Origin: Trichuris trichiura
Taxonomy: Eukaryota > Nematoda > Enoplea > Trichinellida > Trichuridae
Assembly (NCBI GenBank): GCA_037903355.1
Contig: JBAJFE010000041.1
Span: forward strand, 248,001 to 312,000
DNA: 64,000 nt
Reading direction: 5' to 3'
Under the pieces are notes generated by a model. That model worked only from the letters and a program-made list of their open reading frames with translations. It did no database searches and was not told the DNA's origin. Of this stretch, positions 57,101-64,000 are shown one piece after another (position 1 is the first letter of the stretch; each line of letters opens with the position of its first letter). A program made the position numbers and the translations under genes.

Positions 57101-58169
57101 TATTACTAAAGATAAGTTATGAAATTGGGTTTGCATGTCAGTCATAAGACAAAAAAATTTCATGTTTAGACTTAAATCCCACCCACAATATATAGCATCA
57201 AGTATCCATAAATATTACAAAACCCTTAAAACTCTGGCGACATTTGTGGTCCCGCGCTTTCCGAAGTAGCAAGTATCTACTTGTATGACGCGTATTTGCC
57301 CTTATGATTAGTATGCCATCGTTTCTTCTTATATCGTATAGTACCGCACCTTGATTATCAAAATGTGTTGCCTTTTCTAAGCTTCAGCATAGTAACCAAA
57401 TGTTGGATGAATGTTATTGCTTTAGCCACCTACCAACATGCGGTTACAGCGAAACCATATCCAAGCGACCCTGTATATACAACATTTACATTGTTGTTGG
57501 CAATGTATGAAATTCCCGCATACTGTAGAATGCGAGACCTTTTCAGGCGAAAAATGAAATGTCTGTGTGATTTTAGTATGCCGTATACTTTGCCTAGGCA
57601 TTATATAGAATGCCAAATAGTGTTTAGCCAATGTATGAATGGCATCAGTGGAGAGACCTTAAAGGTTTTGTCACGTATGCCCCTGCAAATCTACACTGAC
57701 GATACTTGCAGGCAAAATATGCTGTTTTCTCACTACGTCGCGGGAAAGCGGCCCTTATATCTTGACTTAGGCTTAGGCTAGGGCTGAACACGATGGCCGG
57801 CAAGGTTCTACGATTAGGGCGCTCAGGTTTTCCCTCGTTTTTCGGCTATCCTGTTTTGCCGTGGCCTAAGTTTAGATCGAGATACAAAGAAAGTATAGTC
57901 GAGAAACAAACGAAGGAAGAACCCACTTTTCCCGAAGCTGTCGCCACTGTAGGCTTGCAAGACATAGGCTTGCTTTGCACTGCTATATGTATGTATATAT
58001 AATTGTCAGATTTTAAATGGATATCGGATGTCAGATTTTTAAGGGTTTTGTAATATTTATTGATACTTGGTGCTATATATTGTGGGTGGGATTTAAGTCT
58101 AAGTATGAAATTCGTTTATGTTTTATGACTGACATGCAAACCCAATTTCATAACTTATCTTTAGTAATA
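57101..58169. mobile_element. Element with about 135-bp terminal inverted repeats
   Basis: Left arm 57101-57238 and right arm 58032-58169 are inverted copies with about 93% identity by eye. Shared blocks include TATTACTAAAGATAAGTTAT, GTTTGCATGTCAGTC, CTTAGACTTAAATCCCACCC (last letters common to both) and ATTACAAAACCCTTAAAA. Both ends are flanked by TA, compatible with a TA target duplication. The total is 1069 bp and the interior holds about 790 bp with no transposase, so it is non-autonomous. The interior contains a 69-codon ATG frame (57793-58002). The superfamily cannot be told from the ends alone. Confidence 0.82.
57793..58002 (+). CDS. ORF inside the long-TIR element (69 aa), unrecognised
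   Basis: An ATG frame beginning MAGKVLRLGRSGFPSFFGYP continues FRSRYKESIVEKQTKEEPTF and EAVATVG, then degenerates into CTAICMYI next to the right inverted repeat. The first 50 residues look protein-like, basic and aromatic as in a mitochondrial subunit or ribosomal protein. The last part probably runs beyond the true end or splice site. It may be a captured gene fragment, or chance. Confidence 0.3.
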   Translation: MAGKVLRLGRSGFPSFFGYPVLPWPKFRSRYKESIVEKQTKEEPTFPEAVATVGLQDIGLLCTAICMYI

Positions 58170-58171
58170 TA

Positions 58172-58822
58172 TGTATATGTATGTATTACGAAAAGCCGAG
58201 CAAAGTTGCCAAAATCAAAGGTCATCTGAAAGCTGCCAAAGCGGCAATGGAAAGTGCTTTTCTCAGCGGTCGGTTTCTTCTTCCATTTTCCGTAAGGATC
58301 CATTGTTGCTAGCTCCGTTGTTGGTGGCGCGGAAATCAAATTAGGCCGTAACTGAATTGAACGCGCTCGGTCAAACGTTGGAAAGTCAGAAAGGTCTAAG
58401 TTTTAAAAAACTTTACGGTGGGAGCTTAGCTACGGCGTTCAAATCGTGAAAGCGTGAAATATGCATTGGACGCAGCGAAATAAATTAAACATGCCATAAA
58501 TTTGTTCAGTTAGGCAAGCGAACGTCAGAATGGCTTCCGGAAGTGAAGAGGAGGCTACATACGTCGGCATTTCGTAACTTAATTCTCCGACGCAGCAATA
58601 GGGCTTTCAGTCGCCTTGCGAAGCTTTCCAATTGGCTCCATATTTCGTAGACATTTATTTTTCAGTCACGCGTCGAAGGAAGGTATCAAAACTTCGTCAG
58701 CGCTCAATGTCGTCTCAATGGCAGCTGGCAATTTTGCATAAGCGTTTGGCCATCTCATAATGGTCTGCTTTCAAGCTCGGGTAAGTGTCCATTTATTTTC
58801 ATTGTTTTGGCCAGAAGGGAAA
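58172..58822. other. Spacer right of the long-TIR element
   Basis: No recognised gene. The frame at 58148-58339 on the minus strand overlaps the inverted repeat and is not credible. Confidence 0.4.
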
Positions 58823-59137
58823 TTATCCCTTCGCGGCAAGCTGTTGGGCTAGCTCTAAATGGCCCTTCGAATCGGGAATAAATGTCACGTGACATTTATG
58901 GGAAAATATCCGGCGATCATTGGGTACCTTAATTTCCGAATGGAACCAATCGACTGCTAGTAGCTTGTAGCGGTGTCGACTTTGCTTTCCAGACGGAATT
59001 GCCCTCGACATTTTTTGTCTTAATAGATTGTTTGTGCAGAGGAGTAAGGATAAGAAAGGTGAGATTCCAATGGGAAGAACACGCAACATGTTAACGTTAG
59101 CTAAGTGAACAAGTTGAGTATGCACTTTGTCAGACAT
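58823..59137 (-). CDS. Candidate small protein (104 aa), unrecognised
   Basis: On the minus strand an ATG at the complement of 59135-59137 opens 104 codons to TAA. The first half has a hydrophobic stretch (LRVLPIGISPFLSLLLC). The second half reads like a compact soluble domain (RHRYKLLAVDWFHSEIKVPN, SHKCHVTFIPDSKGHLELAQ). It is head-to-head with the next candidate, start codons about 148 bases apart, as expected of a shared promoter. The hydrophobic part may conceal a short intron. No family was assigned. Confidence 0.38.
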   Translation of the reverse strand: MSDKVHTQLVHLANVNMLRVLPIGISPFLSLLLCTNNLLRQKMSRAIPSGKQSRHRYKLLAVDWFHSEIKVPNDRRIFSHKCHVTFIPDSKGHLELAQQLAAKG

Positions 59138-59284
59138 TGCGCGGCCTGGAATGTCTGGCTGCTAAGGAATTTAGTTGCCGGTTAGCCACATTTTTGCGGG
59201 TCGGCTTTGTCTGCTCATTAGACAGTGAAACGCCCGCCTTTTGTTACTCTAATCGTTTGCTTGACGAGAGAACTTTATTGGCTA

Positions 59285-59749
59285 ATGAATAATTTGTGTA
59301 ATCGCACTGGGCTTTTGTCCAACGATACGCCGTGCTTGAAACTGATCGATGAGGTAGTTGGCCGTCGAAGCTGCGGTGGGCTTTCGTATGTCTTCGCTGC
59401 TGGAAAAGTTGGTTGCATTCTCATTGTTGACGAAACGGAAGACAGTTCACTTGGAGAATAGGTGACAGAGTTGCAAGCTCAGATGGACCCTCATCGGCGT
59501 CAGGTTGGGGTATATTTGGCCGAGATGATCAACAACAACTTCGATGCAGGCGAGCAGATCAAAGCCATAAGGAAATCCATTGAACGAACCGAATCGTACA
59601 TTGTCGCTATCACGTTTCTTGCCTATCTGGTAACGGGAATAGTCCTTCTCTCCTTAGTATGTTACGTGTGCGCTCGTAATTCCAACATCAAGCAACAAAG
59701 GCTGAAGCAGCATCGTCTTAATGCCTGCAATCGGATCGTCGAAGCTTAA
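59285..59749 (+). CDS. Candidate single-pass membrane protein, two exons (136 aa)
   Basis: Exon 1 (59285-59407, MNNLCNRTGLLSND...) could splice at AAA|GTTGGT to exon 2 (59462-59749) after GAATAG. The 54-nt intron is in phase 0. Exon 2 contains EMINNNFDAGEQIKAIRKSI and a clear membrane helix (SYIVAITFLAYLVTGIVLLS) with a basic cytosolic tail (RNSNIKQQRLKQHRL). Potential N-glycosylation sites (NRT, NDT) precede the helix, so the N terminus is probably outside. The layout resembles small single-pass channel subunits of KCNE type, but no signature residues support that. Confidence 0.4.
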
Positions 59750-62016
59750 CAACCTTTTCCGTGCTGTCAGCTGCCGCCAATATCCTTGGAACTGTGATGA
59801 CGAAAAGCCAATATACAGACAGCAGTTGTTCTCCAGCAGCGCGCCTTTAACGTCCCTTTGAAAACGCTTTCGTCATTGTATAAATTTTTCTTCTCCGTTT
59901 TTTGACTTCTTCCTATCGCTCTTTTTTTCTTTATCGATTTTTCAACAAAGTCTATCTTCATAAATGGAGTGGAAATTTTCCTTTTTCGCTTTTCAGCCCT
60001 TTGTCATAGTCAATCCTATTGCGTTTGGTTGAAGAGCACAACGACCGCCGCTACCCGGCGTCTACAAACACCGCATTATCCATCCTTCCGGCAAGCCAAC
60101 GTTTGATTGAACTTCGTCTATAGATTCTCTTCCGATGGATGTTTAATCCGTAGGCAAAGTAAAATCCACTGCCGCGGATCAGCGTTAGCCCAAAAGTCTC
60201 TCTCTCTCACCTCCTTCATTTCTTAGCATCATTGCGCTCGCCCTTTTCTTCGCATTTTTTCGCTTTCAAGTGGAAGGCGATCCTTAGCGGCAACTTGAAA
60301 TGTTTCAAAGTTGTGCAGCGTATTTTCATTGAACTAGTCGTTCTACTTGCGCATGTGGAAAAAGTTCGAACCGTCTGCTCAATGCTTTTAAAGCATTTTC
60401 CGCTTCACTCCACGTCTACGCACTATGCCCGCCACCATTATAATGTCAAATACTCGCTTATGGAAGAAGGCCTTGACGATTTTATGGCCAATTGGGAATG
60501 CTCCAAAAACGTGACGCTTGTCAGTCTAGAGACTTGTCCTGTTATTTATTTTCGTCCTTATAGAGAGCTCTGGACTGCGCTTATTGCCTAGTATGTATAT
60601 TATTAGCATGGTATAGCTCAGATGCAGCTGTCTTTAGTGGCCATTGCATTACGTCATTTCGTCTGTCAGTCAGTGATGTGTCCAACCTTTAAATAGCTTG
60701 TGAGTATGACTTATCCTGAAATCCACAAGCAGGTATCGGCTGTTCGCAAATCCAACAGGTGTTACTACTGATCATCTGACAGATATAACTAAGAGGACAA
60801 TGCTTCAACTGACTTACCAAAATCCTGACGTTTTGTTCTGCATTTTCTGGAGGTTATGCGTTTTTCGAACGTTCCACCGTTTTACCTTGAGTAGGGACAA
60901 GTCATTTTGGTCGTTCCAGCGGAAAGCGTGGCAACGGCTGCCGTCTGGACATCCGGCTCTGCGAAGTATAAGTTACGACGCGGATATTCATACCTTTTCG
61001 TTTTTTCCGAGCTCGAATTGAAAGAAATTTGATTTTGAACTTTGCTTGGACGTCAGAATGACTAAACATGCAATTCCATTACATGTTGCACATTTTGAAG
61101 GCTAACGGATAGCTTGCAGTAATAATCAGCTAGGATGAACGTAAGCTTGTGATCACTGGCGGCTTTACGCGACATTCAAAAGTGCTGCGATAAATGTCAC
61201 GCGCGCTTCAAGAAAATGGTCAGTAAATCCAGACGTCCAAGCTTTGATTCTGCCTAATAAGGTAAACGTCTTGAACCTACTTTTAGCAGCACAGCGGTAA
61301 TTTTAAATCTACATTTTAATTGCAACCTATTGGATGGAAATTATCCATGCGATTCCTTGCAGTTCTAAGACGTATAATGCAATAAGATGCTTCCTTGATT
61401 TGCGTTACCGTAAAAGGGTTTGTCGAGTCTGTAATCTTGGAATCTTAGCTTGAGAAAGTAATTGGTTGTTCTTCCTATAGGTATTATGATCAAATATGGT
61501 CAGAATATTATTTTCCCTTCGGTAGGCGTGAATGATAGCCCGCAGACTTTCACATTGATGCGTTGATTGACTTTCCTATCGTTTCAATTTATGGACCATT
61601 TGGCGCCTTGTTCATTGGCTCCTTTTGCGTATATCAAGTTGTTCTTCGTTACGCTGCCATTCTTGAAATCGACTACTAGTCATGACGTCATGGCGGCTGA
61701 GATCGAAAACCGCTTTTCAGCCGACTCTTTGCTGAGTTTTGGCGATGCGGTTGTTGACCTGCTCGCTTGGGCGTCGAAAGTTGTCCTCCCTCGAACCGGT
61801 GCCGATACTGGAAACGCGCAGAAGTAATACCGCACGCGCGCATCTCGATAGTTTTTAGACGGCCTTCAGCGGTCAATTAAGTATTTAATTTCCCTTGTGA
61901 CAACTTGCTAACGTGTCGTTTTCCCCTCACTTCCAAACCCTTTAGTGTGTGCTCTAGCTCGGAAGAGATAAATTTTTCATTCGCAGTCGTTGTTCCCGCC
62001 GTCCTAATGAAAACCA
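59750..62016. other. Stretch with weak frames
   Basis: Frames at 60232-60591 (TTG start), 60800-61021 and 61567-61827 (ATG at 61690: MAAEIENRFSADSLLSFGDA) are open on + but have no family resemblance and no consistent splice chain. I do not call them. Confidence 0.35.
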
Positions 62017-62238
62017 ATGGAGACAGACTTCATTGTACCAGGCCGAGAATGTTCTTCAATCAACTGGCTCGAAGACGACGCGCCTATATTCAATCTGTGC
62101 GACGAAATTTTAGAAAAAAGACTAGCAAAGATAAGGAAGGTCGTTTTCTACGCTGATAGATTGCTTTATTTTCCTTTTGTCCAGTGTCCTTCCATGGAAT
62201 TATCGTTCGATTTGAAAAGCGGCTGGAGGAGAAAGTAA
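62017..62238 (+). CDS. Candidate exon, unrecognised
   Basis: An ATG frame (METDFIVPGRECSSINWLED) continues FNLCDEILEKRLAKIRK, then meets AAG|GTCGTT, a possible splice donor near 62138. An overlapping frame in another phase is also open. The acidic, amphipathic composition is protein-like, but no domain is known and no partner exon was found. Confidence 0.25.
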   Translation: METDFIVPGRECSSINWLEDDAPIFNLCDEILEKRLAKIRKVVFYADRLLYFPFVQCPSMELSFDLKSGWRRK

Positions 62239-63727
62239 ACTGTCTAAGAGGTCGCTGCTATTCTTGCATATCCATTTTGTCTTCCGTACTCAATCAAAAT
62301 GCTTGAGCGCTTGAGAAATTCTTTTGTGTACTTTTCTCCAAGAGATCAATAATCAACGCTTAGCGTGGAGAACTGTTAACAAATTCAATTTATGAATGAG
62401 TGCAATTCAGCGAGGCCAATAAAAACTTGCTATTAGTACTGTTTCTGAAGATGTACAGTTGTCTTCATTTCTCGCTGGTTTTTTTGTTCTATTCCTTCAA
62501 TTCCTGACATGTTGGGTCTTGATTCGTACAAAAAGAAGCTGACTTAGAATCGCTCCTTCATTATTGAAAGTAGAATACATATTTACCAATTTTTATTTGC
62601 TTGTCCCATTAGAGGCCGTGTTTACACGTGATAGGATAGCTGCTCCTCAGGGACTTATGCAAATGGGTCATTGGTGTTACAATGTTATTCTGACAGGAGG
62701 TAAAAAGGGAAAATAGGTCTTCAGAGGTCGACATATGAGATGCGTAGAGCCGCTGTACGCTGAGTTTTAATGCACTATCTCTTTCTTCTCTTTTGGAGGA
62801 TCTACTTGTACTTTCAGTCGGTTGTTACCTTCCTCAGCTTACCCTGATGCCAGAAGCTATTAATATTATTGCAATATGATAAAGGGAGAGGTTTTAAAAG
62901 CCTGTATTAAAACAGCAATAAATTCTGATGCCATTCAAAGAGATAGTTTAAAACCAACCTTAATCGAAGTATTTAAGCGTCAATTGTTTTTTCAAAGTCG
63001 TTGTTTGAGCAGTGTGTAACGTATCTCTTAGCTAAGCTTACAGCAAATCTCACAAGTTGTTCAGAGAATGTTTCGCTTCTTTTGATTGTCATATAAAATC
63101 AGTATATTAGATACCAAGAAATCTTTTGCTGCTGAGGCCGCTATTATTGGGATAATTAGACAATTTCTTTGCCATTCTATTGGTAGGCATCAGGATACCG
63201 CTGGAGCGTCCTATAAATTTCACAGCAGGTGTAGGATGCTGCAACACTTTTAAGCAACGTTAAAGAGTCTTCAGTCTCCTTTATGTTTTCACGCAGACTC
63301 CTTGCTATCTCCTGAAGCCGTAACTCGGCGGTTTCAGCCAGCTCAGCAGCTCAGCGAGCTTAACTTGATTCCACTCTTTCACCGGCTGAACAACCGCATT
63401 CTTAGTAATGTAATGGTATTGGGCTGTAAGCGCTTACGGTAAATTGACAAAAAGTTTCGACCTTTACGTAACTACCTGCTTTTCAACTGTGTGCAAGTAT
63501 GTATTTTAACATGCTTTAGCTTTTAATGTAGATATGGGATAGTCTTGTCCCTACTGTTGGGAATGCAGAACCAAAACTCAAAAATAAGAAACGAGAAGCG
63601 TTCAGGTTTTCCGTGTCTCATCTTTAGGGTCTGAAAGCTCTTCAATCCAACTGTTAAAATATTGCTGTATGTTTATTTAACCGAAAGGAATGGACGGAAA
63701 CAAGAATAACGAGTTACTTCGATGTAG
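62239..63727. other. Intergenic or intronic, no gene seen
   Basis: No open frame of note. It may be 5' flank or intron of the gene whose exon begins at 63728. Confidence 0.4.
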
Positions 63728-64000
63728 GAGATGAAAAGTATATGTGCAGCAGATGATCCATTACCCAGAATAATTGAGACCAGAGGTATTTCAGATTTGG
63801 AATATCCAGGGCAATCCGTAAATGTTTTTTTGCATCGTAGTACTGTTATCCATACGGCCATTTATGAGGAGCTGTTTATTTTAAGTAGAAAGACGAAGCA
63901 GCTAGTGGCAGCAGTATACCGGCAAATACAGCAATTAGAAAAATCTACCGTTTGCCATTCGCACGTTAAAACACAAGCAAAGCCACATGGCAGCCCATCT
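63728..64000 (+). CDS. Open exon running off the right edge, unrecognised
   Basis: After an acceptor-like CGATGTAG (ending 63727) a frame of 91 codons stays open to the end of the window. It contains ATG at 63731, ADDPLPRIIETRGISDLEYP, FLHRSTVIHTAIYEELFIL and VYRQIQQLEK, then a more polar part (HVKTQAKPHGSPS). The antisense strand is open over part of it, but the + composition is more protein-like (a helical segment with regular hydrophobics). Product unknown; the sequence beyond the window is needed. Confidence 0.42.

Noticed and set aside
57365..57781. 138-codon + frame inside the long-TIR element
   Set aside because: It begins at GTG, overlaps antisense frames and has no recognisable domain. 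Only the ATG frame after it (57793-58002) was kept, at low confidence.
1..64000. tRNA, rRNA or CRISPR features
   Set aside because: I looked for tRNA-like A/B boxes and acceptor stems, rRNA-like blocks and regularly spaced short repeats, and found none convincing by eye. A tRNAscan or Rfam search would be decisive.

Overview
This 64 kb window looks like nuclear DNA of a small-genome invertebrate animal. Genes are split by introns that are often only 37-55 bases long with GT...AG ends. The recognisable proteins are animal ones: XRCC1, TMEM231 of the ciliary transition zone, mitochondrial ribosomal protein L54, a PUSL1-type pseudouridine synthase, calmodulin, and Rab- and Ras-family GTPases. 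Transposons are of animal type: Tigger/pogo, Penelope with a GIY-YIG endonuclease, hAT, and foldback elements. A nematode, perhaps of the Trichuris/Trichinella side of the phylum, would fit, but the species is inference. I see no bacterial operons, rRNA, convincing tRNA or CRISPR array.

Layout. 0-8 kb: an apparently intact Tigger element (1334-3968), an array of 156-bp repeats (5275-5673), a hAT transposase fragment with its tail (6628-7486) and a foldback element (7488-7588). 8-14 kb: little coding signal, plus one copy of an inverted dispersed repeat. 14.2-20 kb: PUSL1 (+), its 3' flank (second copy of that repeat), a double-stranded-RNA-binding protein gene (-), a second hAT tail copy, and a Rab-like gene (+). 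21.1-23.9 kb: a decayed Penelope element (-) split by a non-autonomous hAT element with a perfect 8-bp target duplication. 25.5-27.4 kb: a five-exon XRCC1 gene (+). 27.4-33.5 kb: gene-poor. 33.5-35.1 kb: a Ras-like gene (+) ending in a CAAX box. 35.5-39.5 kb: phase-compatible exons of an unrecognised gene (-). 40.3-40.6 kb: a nested palindrome. 41.1-41.9 kb: calmodulin (-). 42-54 kb: mostly without recognisable genes, with a few weak ORFs. 54.2-56.3 kb: a possible 38-codon membrane microprotein, intronless TMEM231, then MRPL54 (+). 57.1-58.2 kb: an element with about 135-bp terminal inverted repeats. 58.8-62 kb: weak small genes. An exon on + runs off the right end.

The genes do not form one pathway; they are housekeeping, signalling and repair genes interspersed with mobile DNA. 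Points that most deserve a second look: an XRCC1 lacking the second BRCT domain, two small GTPases both lacking the usual switch-II glutamine, the Penelope/hAT nest, the foldback family ending GAGCAAATTGT, the microprotein ORF 20 bases before TMEM231, and the long-TIR element. Exon borders were found by eye from splice consensus, reading phase and family conservation; none has been checked by alignment or RNA data.
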